Assembly: GCF_033118175.1 (NCBI RefSeq)
Contig: NC_083711.1
Location: 45,704,001-45,768,000 of the forward strand
Direction of reading: 5' to 3'
Source of the DNA: Dama dama
Lineage: Eukaryota; Chordata; Mammalia; Artiodactyla; Cervidae
Length of the DNA stretch: 64,000 bases
The translations under genes and the position numbers were made by a program. Shown here piece by piece: positions 34,001 to 46,660 of this stretch (its first letter is position 1; each line of letters starts with the position of its first letter). The notes under the pieces were generated by a model. That model saw only the letters and a list, made by a program, of their open reading frames with translations. It was not told the DNA's origin and ran no database searches.

Positions 34001-34795
34001 CTCAGGAAGGTAATCCAGACTGTCTACTGAAAAGAGAGGACCAGTATGAAATAAAAGTTCAGGAAGTCATGTTTATCTTGAGTCTGTCCATTGCAGAAAT
34101 TTGACTGCTTCGTGTTGAGTATATTGCTAAGGCGTGGGATACAAAGATGAATAAAAGACCGAAAGGGCCCTCAAATAGTTCTTAAATTAGTGGAGGAGAT
34201 AAGCCTGCACGTGTCTGTTTTCCAGATGAACTCGTTATAAGCCAGACGTGCGTTTGGTGGGTGTGACTTGCATGGTTCAGAAGACACTGACCGTTTCATA
34301 GTGTCACACATTGTATGAGGACTCTCACCGGGCTTTCAAGGTATCTTCCCACTCTCTTCTCTCTGAGCATGGTTTGACGAGCATCCCTGGGCGAGGCAGA
34401 CTCGTGGGCAGAGGGGGTGGGAGCTGTCCCAGCAGAGTGAGCGGACGTGATTTCCCTCGATACCTCCTGCTGCTCCTTGACCCAGCAAGTCTCAGATGGA
34501 GGCAGAGCAGCACATTCTTGCAAAAAATCAGCATTCCAAGTGAGTGGACATCCTCATACAGAACGGTTGGATGTTGACAGAGAAACAGATTGGTTTTGTG
34601 ACTAGAAATAACTCGTTGTGTGGTGGTCATGAAGGCCAGGTCCTGGTACAGCTCCGGCAGGGTTACCCCTCAATGTTTAACCCCTGGGGGTATTTAACTG
34701 GAAATATCCCAAAGCCGTGAAACAACTCAAGTTTGCTTAGTCAGATGTTCCTTTGTGCCGGACAGATTAGTGATGACAAAACTAAACCACCCTTA
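31047..34795. other. Intron sequence with faint old repeats
   Basis: No exon recognised. There are weak MIR/L2-like traces near 31115-31205, 32400-32520 and 32940-33030. A short direct duplication of 20 bp with a 27-bp period lies at 31402-31448. Confidence 0.5.
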
Positions 34796-34995
34796 ATTGA
34801 GGCCCTAGTAAGATCCAACATCTGTGCTTGGGGCTTTGCACATATACAATCATTTAATTCTCGGAGCAACCTTATGAGACAGGAATCTTTACTCCATTTT
34901 ACAGACACTTAATTTAAGGCTTGGAGGGGTCCAATAGCTAATCAAAAGTCTCACAGATCTTGTGGCAGAGTGAGAAGTCATCCTCCTTCCTGAAT
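34796..34995 (-). repeat. MIR SINE, antisense
   Basis: 'gcacatatacaatcatttaa', 'tcggagcaaccttatgagac', 'actccattttacagacactt' and 'ctcacagatcttgtggcaga' follow the reverse MIR consensus. Confidence 0.7.
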
Positions 34996-35164
34996 TCAAA
35001 ACCTACAGCATTCTGTGCCTGCTGCTTCTGCTGAACTTGGGGAGAAGACCCAAGCAGAAGGCAGGCCTTAGGAAGTGTTTTGAGTGCAAATGAGACCATG
35101 GCCTGCAGCTGGGTGTCTGCCCAGATGGCCTGGGTCAGTGCTCAGTACAATAAAGAATCGATGC

Positions 35165-35900
35165 TCCTGGCAGTTGAGAGAGGAAATTATATATACTTTA
35201 TACATTTATATTTAAACACATAAAAAGAGTTAGTCTCCTAAAGAGATACAAATTAAGCCTGTAGCAAGGTACCATATTCCACCTGTCTGATAATCAAAAC
35301 TTGAGTTCAATGTAGGTAGACAGGAACTCTTGTACACTATAGTGGGAGTGTAAATTGAGACACCATCTTGGAGGGAAGTTTGACGAGCTCTGTCAGCATC
35401 ATACATTCGCATCCCCTGATTTCACAGTTCCCTTTTAGAAATTCCGTTGGATGCATACAGCTTGCAAAACAAGCCCAAAGTTGGCGCTACAAGTTTAGTC
35501 ATTGCAGTGTTGTTTTAATGAGCGAGAGATGAAGATTAAAATGAAGTCTTACCAATAGTGGACTAAGTGGTAGATCACGGTATATCCATGTAGTGGAGTA
35601 TTATGTGGCTGTCAAAAAGAATGATAAAGCTTTTTGTATACTGATAAGAAAAATACATTCAGTAAAAAAAAATTTTTCAAGCAAGATACAAACCATTGTG
35701 TATAGTGTACTCCTATTTGCATTTGAAAATGGGGGAGTATGAAAAGTCTGTTACTAGTGTTGTGTTAACTATTTGGGAAGGATGAGAGACTGGGTGGAGG
35801 AATGAGGAATAGGAGGGAGACTTCTTCTTTTTAGACCTTTTTATACTTAAAAAGTTATGTGAATTACCTATTTCAGAAAACTGGTTATGACCTAGTGAAT
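35165..35900 (+). mobile_element. Ancient L1M/HAL1-like LINE 3' part, sense
   Basis: 'aactcttgtacactatagtg', 'gcatacagcttgcaaaacaa' and 'tatatccatgtagtggagta...aaaaagaatgataaa' follow the end of old L1 ORF2 ('...ttgtggtatattcatacaatggaatact...'). Not coding. Confidence 0.55.
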
Positions 35901-38064
35901 ATCTTTGTATAAAAGAGGATAAAAGAGAGAATTTATGATCCTGTGTTGGCAAAAATTCTCCAAAGGAAGAATAAACTCCATTCACTTGTTCAAGTGAGAA
36001 AAGTTATGATTGAGGCTACAAATAAATGGAATATTTATAATGCAGAATAATTGGATATTTAGATACTTTCTGCAGGTATGAGGGAGGGGTATGTATTTTT
36101 AATCTGCAACGTGAAACTGGGTAGAGTTAACAGAGCCTCAGAAATACCAACTCATTTTTGTGAGATCACCTAAATCATCCACTTTGAGTAGCCATGTGAC
36201 TCTGAGCTGAAATATTTGTCTCTCAGTCTTTGATTATAAAGGAAAGGAGATGGCCCTCATAGCTAAGGTCTCTTCCAGCTTTAGAATGCCAGCCAAAACT
36301 CCGTAGGGTAACAGGTGTATGCAGTATAGGTTAGGAAGACTTTTGTTTTGCTGGAAAGATCGCACATGAAAATGCTTTGGATATCTCCTCTGTGTGTTTC
36401 TAACATTTTCATCATTTGATTTGAAAAGCTCACCAGTGTTTTTAACAAGAATCCCTTCGGTACCAGTCACTCCAGGCGCTGTGCTAACCTCTGGGAATCC
36501 AGTGCAGCATGGCATTGGTTCAGAACACTCCTGCAGTTTTTGTGGGGAAGGGAGACATAGCACAAATCTTCCTTCCCTTCTTAAAATAAGTACCAGCGTG
36601 TCTCACGGTGTCTCACGGGCTGTGGAGTATTTGACAGGGGTGGGCCCACTCTTAGAGGAAACTGTTCTAATCTCCTTCTATCTGTTCCTTCTGATCTTTT
36701 TGTACACGTGTCTATTTACTATTCTTGATTTGTAAACTTTAGACAATCTATACTGGTTTCTGGTGATGGTAGATGAGGATTGAGCTATTTTGTATCTCTT
36801 TCCACTTCTCTTTATTCATTCAGCCAAGATAAGTGATATAATTTGGGGATTAAATCAAAAGTCAGCTTTTCCATGTATATAAAATACAGCTCTGTTTAGA
36901 ATAGTACAACATGCTTTTGAAGGAGCTCATCTCTTATATGTCCTTTATGATAAATAGCACAAATGACAGAAATGACATGAAAATGGTATTTGAATGCTCT
37001 CATGAGTACTAATTTTATGTGATAGCTACATGATATGTTAGAAATTTCTGCTTTACTCTTTATATTAAAATTTATACAAAATATGGATATTACCTTTGCA
37101 GGTCATAATTTTTTTTTCTGTAATTGCTGTGCTTATAATAATAAGGAATGAAATTCTTTGAATTTTATATTTTGATAACTGGAAACAGGTAGCGTGAGAT
37201 GTAAACTCTTAGCCTTTTATTGTCTTTGCTGTCAAAGAGCATACCCTGGCTGGACAGGTGGCATTGTGCTATATTAATCAAAGCTGAAAATGTGTATGGT
37301 CATCAATTTAAGTGTTCCATTGTTCTATTATAGGTAGGCAGATAAGATCTTATTTGGCAATGTTATATTTATTATGCTACAAAGAAATTGCTATTATGTA
37401 GTATTTGTACTATTAGTATTTAGCTGTTTGTCTTCTCTAGGTTCATTGCTTGCATTTTTTTCACTGACTTATTTTTATTTGCTTTTTAGAATCAACTACA
37501 ATACTTTGGGATTTTTTTGTTTGTTATGCTTGCCTTTGAATAGTAATATATGCTCTTCTAAAAAAGGTATGAAAGAAAAAAAAAAAAGCCCAACTCATAC
37601 ATAACCCTATCCACCCAGAGACACGTGCTATTCTGCTAGATCATTTCTGACATGCGTGTCTACATGTATACATATTTTTAGAAAAAGTAAAAGTCTTCAG
37701 AATTTTGAAACTTGATTTTTTTTTTCCCCCACTTAACATTGGTGCTTTATCATTTTATACAATAGTGCATATACTCTTAGAAATAATCAAAATAATTTAA
37801 TCTTTTGAAAGATCTTAGATGGGTCATCACTTTACAGAATCTAGTGTGAATGTCTAAATGTATCTCTGTTTACAGAGGGGTTGTATTCTGATGGGAAAGT
37901 TATATAGATTTATATATAACATGCTTTGTAGTAAAATAAAGTCAGATGAGGGAAGAGGACGTGACAGAAGTAGTGAGTGTGGAGTAAGGTATAGAGAGGA
38001 TGCTCGTGAGGCCTGTCTGCTGGGTGACACCTGACCCAAGACCTGCATGATACTTGAATTAATG
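35901..38064. other. Intron sequence, nothing recognised
   Basis: AT-rich intronic DNA without a recognisable gene. The 113-residue frame at 36394-36735 has no family resemblance. Confidence 0.5.
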
Positions 38065-38217
38065 TGAATGAATGTTAATCGTTCAGTGATGTCCAACTTT
38101 ATGTGACCCCATGGACTGTAGCCCACGAGGCTCTTCTGTCCATGGGATTTCCCAGGCAAGAATATTGGAGTGGGGTGCCATTCCCTCCTCCAGGAAATCT
38201 TCTTGACCCAGGGATCA
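38065..38217 (-). mobile_element. Truncated Bov-tA SINE, antisense
   Basis: 'gttaatcgttcagtgatgtc' to 'cttgacccagggatca'. The tRNA-derived head is missing. Confidence 0.85.
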
Positions 38218-39366
38218 GGAAATGAGCAAATCAGAGGAAAGAACTTTCTAGGAAGAGGGAAAAGCCTGTTTCGGGATCCTGGGGCAGGCTCAGGTTGGCA
38301 CAGGTGTCAGACTAGGCAGAGACAACAGAATGGAAAGGAGCCAGGGGCCAGATGAGGTCAGCCTTGGTCAGGAGTTGAGATGATAAGATGACTTTTTAAG
38401 AAAACTATCACTGGAGCATGGGTTTGTCTGTGCGTATATATTTGTATCCTCTTAAATAGTTGATCAGCTTTTTGGTCTCGGAAGACTTGACAGGAGAAAG
38501 GCTCTGAGTTGGAGGTGAGGTCAGCCTTGGTCAGCTGCTGGGAAGGTCCAGGCTCACCTGTTCTGGGGTCTCCAGAGCTCCTCTCTCAGATGGTCATCAA
38601 GTGGTACACGAATGAGTGTCCCATTCTAGACGGCAGCTAGAGTACTGCTTTGAGTTCATGTCACTGCAAAAGATCAGGATGTGGATCCTTGTGAGGTTGG
38701 TCACAAATGTTCAGAATCTGAGGGGTTTGAGGAAGAGGACTTTGGGAGAATACAACAGTTGCTGATGTCACATGTAGATGGACAGCTCAGGTCATGGCAA
38801 ACCGCCTGAGATTCTCACTTTGTAGCCTGTAATTAAACTGTAATTATGGATCTCATTTTGGGAGCATGTGCTAGGAACAGGAAGTAAGTCAGCTCCCAGG
38901 TAGATAGAAAATTTATCAGAGAGGGTTGACATTATGGGGCAAGAACTGTCAGAAGCTCTAAGACTGCAAAGCCATGGAGCTTCATGATCATATCTATTAC
39001 TCTCCTCCCTGCTCCTAGTTTATCTCCAAAGAGGTCTGACATCGAGACACCAGATGTTTAGGCTAAAATGCATGCTGTTGGACTGCCTTAAAATTGCAGC
39101 TTTTACTTACCTTTTAATTTGAAACCCAGAAATAGCCATAACCACCTGGTTTATATTCTGCTAATGGTCGTTTAAAAAAATACAAGTACTACTCTACTGC
39201 TGGCAGTCCCTTTTTATGAATGGACAGTTTTCCAGATGGTTCTTTGGAAACTGTCAGTGTGGAACTCTGTTTTTATCCCTGCAGAAGCAGGGCTGGAGAT
39301 TCTGGGTGGGGCTCCAGGCCAGTAGATAAAAGTCAGTTTAATCTGTAATGTACTGTACCTTCAGTT
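38218..39366. other. Intron sequence, L2-like traces
   Basis: Purine-rich text between 38220 and 38800 ('aagaactttctaggaagagg', 'gccagatgaggtcagccttg') looks like diverged L2. Nothing else is recognised. Confidence 0.4.
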
Positions 39367-39577
39367 GGGCTTCCCTCGTGGCTCAGAGTGAAGAAGCCGC
39401 CTGCAGTGCGGGAGATCTGGGTTCAATCCTGAGGTTGGGAAAATCCCCTGGAGGAGGGCATGGCAACCCACTCCAGTATTCTTGCCCAGAGAATCCCCAT
39501 GGACAGAGGAGCCTGGCGGGCTATAATCTGTGGGGTTGCAAAGAGTCGAACACGACTGAGCGACTAACCACAACCAC
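39367..39577 (+). mobile_element. Bov-tA SINE, sense
   Basis: Complete copy from 'gggcttccctcgtggctcag' to 'cgactaaccacaaccaca'. 'gtaccttca' occurs on both sides (39355 and 39582 area), a likely target duplication. Confidence 0.92.
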
Positions 39578-40486
39578 ACAGTACCTTCAATACCACAGTG
39601 AGCAAAGAGAACTCTAGAGCTTGTCTAGTAAAGATGTGTTTCTAAGAAAAGATCCCCAGGGTAGTGTAGGTGCCCCATGGCACGAGCAGGCCCTTTGCAG
39701 GGTATGGGGGTAAAGTTCATACTATATTTCAGCACTCGAGTGGCAACAAGAGGGAGAAATCAAAGGGGATAGAGGATAGGCCCCGTGGTGGCCTCGGTCA
39801 CTTTGAAGTCAGGGACAGTAGAAGCTCTGTCTCCTTGATGTCACGCCGTAATATTTTAACTGAATTGGCTTCTTGATCACAGTCTTTCTCTTTCTTTACC
39901 ACAAAAGCCTCAAGATTCATCTGCCTTTTCCTCTTTCTACTCACTCTGCTTATTGGAGGGTCATAAGTGATTTTAGATCTGGCAGAGGGCTGGTCTGATC
40001 CTTTCAATGTACGTATTTGAAAAAAGAAGATCCAGAAAGGGGCATTTTGACTGAAGAGCCTTTTATCCATAAGATGCCGTCCCTGAAACAGACCTGTGTC
40101 CATTTCGAGTTTTTTGCAGAGCTTTTCACTTCTGTTAACAGCAAGAAAGGGAGTGGGTAGGAAAGAGATCACTTCCTTGGTCCATAGTCTTTTACATTTA
40201 GTCCTCCAAAGCTTTACTGAAGTGGTGTGGACCAGGCTTCCGGAACTAGCAGAGTTTTATGTTAGTGGGGGAAGAGAGAAACAGATTTACCTGTATTCTC
40301 ATTCCCTGTCCTCAGCTGTATTCCTGGTACTGTAGACCGTCCCTTCTAGGATGGAAGTGAAAACCTAGAGTGAAAAAGAGAGGAGGCAGAGAAGAGACGT
40401 CCTCAGCACAGGCCCCTAGGAATGGTGGCAAGTTCCTGGGCCAGTGGGCTGGGGGTCCTGCTTAGAGATAAGGCCGTGCCCAAAGC
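39578..40486. other. Intron sequence, nothing recognised
   Basis: No exon or known repeat seen. The reverse frame of 124 residues at 39798-40172 has no similarity I recognise and no CpG or splice context. Confidence 0.45.
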
Positions 40487-40702
40487 AGGCGCGCGCGCTC
40501 CATCGCTCAGTCGTGTCCAGCTCTCTGCAGGCACATGGACTGTGGCCCACCAGGCCCCTCTGTCCTTGGGATTTCTCAGGCAAGAATGTAGGAGCGGACT
40601 GCCGGTTCCTTCTCCAGGGGAGTCATCCTTACCCAGGGGTCAAACCTGCATCTCCTGCACTGCAGGAGGATTTTTTACCTGCTGAGACACTGCGGAAGCC
40701 CC
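40487..40702 (-). mobile_element. Bov-tA SINE, antisense
   Basis: From 'gcgcgcgcgctccatcgctc' to 'gacactgcggaagcccca'. The copy is complete, with a short GC alternation at the tail side. Confidence 0.9.
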
Positions 40703-42669
40703 AAACAAAACACCACCTTCTGTGAAGTCAGCTTGAGTCTGAGAGTGCTCAGAATTACAGCCATGATGTTACCAGTACCAGAGATTGCCTCCTTTCTGGA
40801 AATAGCAAGAAATCACAGACTCGGGAATCCACTGAAAAGTGGGCTGGCCTTTGGAAGACAGTTATGGAGGCTGTCTTCAGTTCTTCAGTATTTCCAGATT
40901 TTTCTGATGCAGCTACCATAATGGTGTGTGAGAGAAACGTCAGAGGAAGAGGTGGGACTCAGCTGCCTCGTTGCAGGAGGGGAGGAGCGAAGACTTTGCC
41001 TCCCTCCCCCTGCCTCCACCCACGTCCGCTCCCGCAGGACTACCCAGTGACCGTCTAGGAAGTGGCTTTCTTACCACTTGAGGGACTGACTCTGGAAGAG
41101 GCCGAGCAGCATCCGTCAGGTTTCAGTCTGTGGTAAACACTCAGAGAGGGGATTTTTTTCCCTCGTTGGTCCCTCTGGACTCCGCATACCCTGCACGCTC
41201 CTTCAGCTCTTCACTGAGACCATCTCTGCTGAACATCAGGGTTGGAAAATGGGTGCTATTTCATGGGAGTGAGCTTTCGAAAGAATTGATACCTATCCTT
41301 TAATTATCACCATAGAACACATTTAAATAATGTTAATGGACATCCCTCCAACCAGACCATTCTCTTCTCTGTGCAACTCTCAGTTGCCGGCTTCAGCTCA
41401 GTAAAGAGGCTCTCAGACTGTTGTTTATCAAGAACGTGATCAGAGGACGGCCTGCATCTGAACAACCCAGGGAAGGGGGCGCCGGTTGTGGAAAGTGTGG
41501 ATTCCCGGGCCCCACTCCAGCTGGAATCCTCGACTGTCAGGCCCCCACATCTGTTTAATAAACAACTGTGCAGTGATGACGGTGCCTCTAGAGAGGGATT
41601 CTCGGGGAAACAGGGCCAGGGTATCATCTGGTGTGTCCCCGCTTATTTCCTAGTGTGTACCGAGAACGGCGTCTGGCACCTGGGAAGTGCAAGGACATGA
41701 CTGGTGACTGAGTTCTTGGACCTGGTTTTCTCCTCCTCACTTTCTGTGAGTTGGGGAATCTTGTTAGAATTCGATTAAAAGTAATAGTGTAAGATATTTT
41801 AAGTGACGGGATAGGGACTCTCTGTGTAAATTATTTGAGCTTTAGAATGTAAATATGCCTCCTTTTTTTTATGGCCCAGGAGGCTTGTTTTATTTTATGT
41901 CTGGCATAAAGTAAGTGGATTCTTAATGGCTGTACATTGGATCCCTGGTTTTCAGCTATGGTCTAAATAAGGCTGCATCAAAAATGAGGAGCTTCTCTGT
42001 CACTCTGACCTTGACGCTTACCTCGATTTAATTTCCCGAGTTGTGTTGGCTAAGTTAGACGAGGATGTTAAAATTCAAGGTAGTCTTATTTGTGTGCACT
42101 GTGATTATGATGCCTGCCCCCTCACCCCCTGCCTTGAGCAGAATGTGTGCCTTCTAAAAATACTGCTATTGAAATTTTCCCAGGTCCCAAAGGGGATTAA
42201 ATTGTGAGAGAACAATGGGAAAGGCTTGTCGTCTCTCTTAAGGTTTGAGATCATCTGAATTTGAAAAGTTTTTCTTTCTCTTGCATTTTATTTTTGAGTC
42301 TGAGAGTACCAGTCCAAGCCTTTTGAGACTTTTCTGTTAATAGTTCTTCTTTTCCTTTTCTTTCTTTCTTTCTTTTTTTAATCTAGGCTGACATCTCAAT
42401 ATCCAGTGTCTCAAGTATCTTTATGAATCCTGTCCTAATTTTTGTGTGGTTTGTTTGTAAGTCAGTTGAAAATACCCTTGTTCCTATTGAGTAATCTTCT
42501 CCCAGCCCGACTTCTCTTGTTTATGTCTTTTGAGAAAGTTGTTGCTGGATGAGAATGGATGGTACATTCTTTCAAGAGACTTACATAGTAGTATGTCATT
42601 AAGAAAAAGGACTACTGTGTATTATTATATTGTTCTTAATGGCACAGTGTTTTCTGATTAGGCACACAC
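40703..42669. other. Intron sequence, nothing recognised
   Basis: No exon recognised. A TTTC-type pyrimidine patch lies near 42345-42378. Confidence 0.45.
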
Positions 42670-43200
42670 AAACAGAACATTTGATAGCAGTTATTTTTAC
42701 AGTCCATCTGACAAACAATACTTGAGTGCCTTCATAGTGCCAAGCGCGATGCCAGGCTTTAGGATACAGCCATGAATGATATGGTCCCTGGGTTATATGA
42801 GCTCACATCTAGTTAGACAAATGGACAACCAACCAGCCTTTATGGTAATTACTAGCAGGAATGCATGAGGGGTATCACTCTGTGCAGTGGCAACACAAAA
42901 ATTACAGATTAACATAGAAATCAATTGGGAAGGATTAGGAGTTGGACAGGGTGGAGAAGGGTGTTGCAGGCAGGAGGAGAAAGTAGTTTGCTGGTATGTG
43001 AATTTGGTGTGTTCTGAGAATGGGTTCTAGGTGACAGGTGTGTCTGCAACCAGATCATGAAGAACTTTCTATAGTTACACTAAGGACTCTTCATTTCATT
43101 CATCAGCTGATGGAGAATCACTGAAGGAGTTTTTGAGCAGGAGAGTATCATGATCAGATTAATGATCACTGTGTCTAAGAAGAATGGATTGAACCATAGC
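42670..43200 (+). repeat. L2 LINE 3' region, sense
   Basis: 'gagtgccttcatagtgccaa', 'aggatacagccatgaatgat', 'ggaaggattaggagttggac' and 'gcaggagagtatcatgatca' appear in the order of the L2 3' consensus. Confidence 0.65.
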
Positions 43201-43682
43201 CATCCGGAGGATGTCAGAGACAAATGGAGAAGGGACTCCAGACATCCAGGAAGAACGTGGGGAAAGCTTTAACAGAAGCAGTGATTTTTCTACTTAATCC
43301 AGAATTTTAAAATGTTGTTTGTTTTAAAACTTGACCATTTAAAAATTTTGGTTTAGTGATAAGATTCGTGAAAGGTAAACCTTAGGATATAAATTTCAAC
43401 AAGTTCTACAAAGTGTCAAGTATTAACTGCTCTTGGTGATTTCAGCTTTAAATTCTTCAGTTGTTTGCGCAATGCAGAATACTTATGTTCTGACTTAAAA
43501 CTTTTTTTTTCTTTTGGCATTTTGTGTGTGTTTACAGTGTGGAAATAATTATAGCTACTTGAAAATCCTAACTTCTGCCGTAAATCCCATGGACCCTGAA
43601 CTGCATTTTCTGCAGAGGTTTTATATTGGGAAAGACACTTTTTACTGTCATATACAATTTCAGTAAGGCAGTAAGCTTATAG

Positions 43683-43801
43683 TGTTAGTCGTTCAGTCAT
43701 GTCCGACTCTCTGTGACCCCATGAACTGAAGCTTGCCAGGCTCCTCTGTCCATGGAATTCTCCAGGCATGAATACTGAAGTGAGTTGCCATTTCATTCTC
43801 C
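43683..43801 (-). mobile_element. Truncated Bov-tA SINE, antisense, with TSD
   Basis: 'tgttagtcgttcagtcatgt' to 'gccatttcattctcc'. Exact 10-bp duplications AAGCTTATAG lie at 43673-43682 and 43802-43811. Confidence 0.93.
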
Positions 43802-43811
43802 AAGCTTATAG

Positions 43812-44834
43812 AATACCCTGAGAACACTCTAAATAAGTATACTTTCGGAAATCTTGAACTAGGATACTAAATTGTCTATTGTATATTTAGATAGATTATA
43901 TTTAGAAATTAACTAGATTCAAAATAGATTGTAGTTAGAAAATACACTTATCAAATCACCAAGGTCAGTAGTATTCATGATTATACCCCAAATGTTTATA
44001 TCATGCTCTTTTTATGTGTATTTTGCTGGTCTCTTTTTGATTTGAGCTTAGATAGACAAGTATTGACATTTAGTTTAAAAAAAAAACTGAATTATAAATA
44101 ACCTTGTGGCAAAAGATAAGCCCAGTAAAACAGGAAAAAACAAAGATAACCCACTCACATTTAAAATGTTAACCATTTTAGACATTATTTTATAGACATG
44201 TCCATGTATATAGGTTACAATTCTGACTTGTACGTTTTTTTTTTCTACTTTTGTCCCTATTTTTCCCCTATGGAGTTTTCATATGTTAAACACATAGCTT
44301 ATGTATTTATTTACATGCTTAATTTTTCTTACTGGCATTTGAGCTTGGCTGTATCTTTTCCGTCCTTGTTTTCCTGCATAGAGCCTGAGACTGAATGAAA
44401 TTTGAATCCACTGTATTTTCCAGGTGTTCATGATCTATTTTTTCCTTCTGTTTTTTTTTTTAAATCATTGTCATTTGTTGCCTGGATAGTCTGCTCAGTT
44501 GTACTGGATTGTATGGGTATAAAATCTTAAGTAGCACAGATGGTGTCCTTGCTCAGTATCCTAATGGGAGCTGTGGAACCCCCCTTTCCATTCCCTGCCC
44601 TGCCAGTCACCACGATTCCATCTCTGTGTTTTTCCCCACCCGGTCATTCTCCTGCCTGCAGGCTTCCCAGTGCTAGCAGAACAAAGGTCACCTTCTGTGA
44701 TGGGTCAGACGGGTTCTTCTTGGTCAGGCATCCACTAACGTCTGTTTTCATTCTCATCTCTAGCAGGATTATCTCTGCCTGTCACAAGATCCTGTGCTTC
44801 GGTCTTATCTTAAAAACAAACACACAGAACTTGG
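43812..44834. other. Intron sequence, nothing recognised
   Basis: AT-rich to 44540, then a more GC-balanced stretch to 44830. Neither shows a gene. Confidence 0.45.
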
Positions 44835-45046
44835 TGGTGGTGATGGTTTAGTTGCTAAGTCGTGTCCGACTCTTGCGACCCTATGGACTGTAGTCTGCCA
44901 GGCTCCTCTGTCCATGGGATTCTCCAGGCGAGAATACTGGAGTGGGTTGCCATTTCCTTCCTCAGAGGATCTTCCCAATCCAGGAATTGAACCCAGGGCT
45001 CCTGCATTGCAGGCAGATTCTGTATCGACTGAGCCACCCCCCCAAA
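44835..45046 (-). mobile_element. Bov-tA SINE, antisense
   Basis: From 'tggtgatggtttagttgcta' to 'gtatcgactgagccacc'. Nearly complete. Confidence 0.92.
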
Positions 45047-45521
45047 TACTGTATCATTATCAGCCCCTCTCTTTGTAGCTCCTACATGGGCACTTGACTG
45101 TGCGGGCAGAGTCTCTGCCTCTTGCTTCCTCTGTGCTCCGTGGCACTTCATTCATTCAGCAGTTATAACTTGTACCAGACTGTAGTTTGTTTACCAGTCT
45201 CCCCTGCTAGACCTTGTTTTACGAAGATCCTGACCTACTTGCTCTTAAATCCTCACGGCCATGCACGATTCCCAGTGTATGTACAGTGCCTCAATAATCT
45301 TTAGAGTGGAGCCACTCAATTTGTCTCAGATAATGAAAGTATGAAAACAAAAGAACATGTCGATGTAAAGAGTTAATTATTTAGATCTAAAATGTATATG
45401 AACCTAATAAGCAAAATAGGTTATTATGACATCTTATAAGACATCCGTGAAGGTATACCAGACAAGACAGTTAAAAGTGACCATCTGGAAAATCAGATTT
45501 TTAAGACACCATCTGGGACAC

Positions 45522-45725
45522 ACTTGTGTCAGTCGTGTCTGACTCTTTTCGACTCCATGGATTCTGCAGCCTGCCAGGCTCCTTTGTCCATGAGGGTTCT
45601 CCAGACAAGAATACTGGAGTGGGTTGCCCTGCCCTCCCCCAGGGGATCTTCCCTACCCAGGGATCGAACCCAGGTCTCCCATGTTGCAGGCAGATTCTTT
45701 ACTGTCTGAGCCACGAGGGAAGCCC
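45522..45725 (-). mobile_element. Bov-tA SINE, antisense
   Basis: From 'cacttgtgtcagtcgtgtct' to 'gagccacgagggaagccc'. Complete head with its tRNA-like part. Confidence 0.93.
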
Positions 45726-45756
45726 AAGAACATACTTGGGATTAGATAAACCTACA

Positions 45757-45791
45757 TCTCTCTCTCTTTCTCTCTTTTTTTTTTTTTTTTT
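45757..45791. repeat. TC-rich and poly-T simple repeat
   Basis: A TCTCTC-type run passes into a long T tract. Confidence 0.85.
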
Positions 45792-46243
45792 GCATCTCTT
45801 TTAAGTATTCCCAGAAATCTCTAGATGACCCTGTATGTTTATAAAAATTTGTTGAGTAGAAATATATTTCAAATAACTCTTAGCATAGGATTTAAAAAAG
45901 ACTGTGGAGAAGCTTAATGTAAATAGAGTCAAAGAGTGCCAATACTTTCCAAGATTATGATAGTTGTACACTGGTGCACTTTTGTTCAGAAGTGCATCAT
46001 TGGTGTGATGCTGGTCAGAACACAGAATGGACTCACCAAAATGTATGGAGCCTGATGAGCATTTTTGAATGTGTGTTTCAAGTGTAGACACTCAATAGCT
46101 TCTTAGTGTAACACTTTGTATGTAAATCTTTTGGGCATTACAGATAAAAAGAACCTTTCAGTTTTTGCATTAAACACAGAAACTGTATGATTTTAGTGAT
46201 CCTCTTTTAATTAAAAAAAAAACTTTTTTTTTTTTTTTTTCAG

Positions 46244-46310
46244 TGTTGAAAATGAGCCCATGAGCACAAGTCAGAAAAAGGAAAATGTACTATCATCAGA
46301 AGCAGTAAAG
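46244..46310 (+). CDS. CRYBG3: CRYBG3 coding exon 2
   Basis: This 67-nt exon completes the split Ser codon left by exon 1 (AG plus T) and then encodes VENEPMSTSQKKENVLSSEAVK, ending in phase 0 at the donor AAG|GTATAG (46311). The reading SVENEPMSTSQ... matches my recollection of the CRYBG3 N-terminal region, and the phase fits exon 1 exactly. The segment is polar and low in hydrophobic residues, probably disordered. The following long CRYBG3 exon (starting IRQSED... in human) is not in the window. The acceptor is preceded by an unusually long T tract (46223-46240). Confidence 0.94.
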
Positions 46311-46539
46311 GTATAGTTTTAAATTAATATTATTTTATTTTATTTTTTAAAAAATTAATATTATTTTATATCAAGCAAATAATTTTTTCTTAATTTCTAC
46401 TCACTCTTCTTCTTTCTGATTGTCATCTCACTTCACATTTCCAAAAGAGCATAAAGTCTTATTCCTTATTGGAAACTCTAGCCCAGTTCTGCTGGATATT
46501 TGCATCTTGCAGTGGGGTTAGGGGTAGATCATTGAAGAA

Positions 46540-46660
46540 AGGCTTGAGACAGTGGTGCTCTTACCCCAGCTCAGCCACTAACCAGCTGTGAGGTCTTCTG
46601 CTGAGATGTTTAACTTCTCTGTGCCTTGGTTTTCTAATCTGTAAATTGGGTCATCTAACC
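46540..46660 (+). repeat. MIR SINE, sense
   Basis: 'ctcagccactaaccagctgt', 'cttctctgtgccttggtttt' and 'ctaatctgtaaattgggtca' follow the MIR consensus. Confidence 0.7.

Larger units (their letters stand above)
28800..46243 (+). other. CRYBG3: CRYBG3 intron 1
   Basis: A 17.4-kb intron runs from GT at 28800 to AG at 46242-46243. Its first ~450 nt remain within the CpG island. The rest carries scattered SINEs, old L1 and L2/MIR remnants. No additional exon is recognised. Confidence 0.85.

Noticed and set aside
39798..40172. 124-residue - strand frame possibly an unknown gene
   Set aside because: No domain, promoter, splice or retrocopy signs were seen. The length is possible by chance in DNA of this composition.
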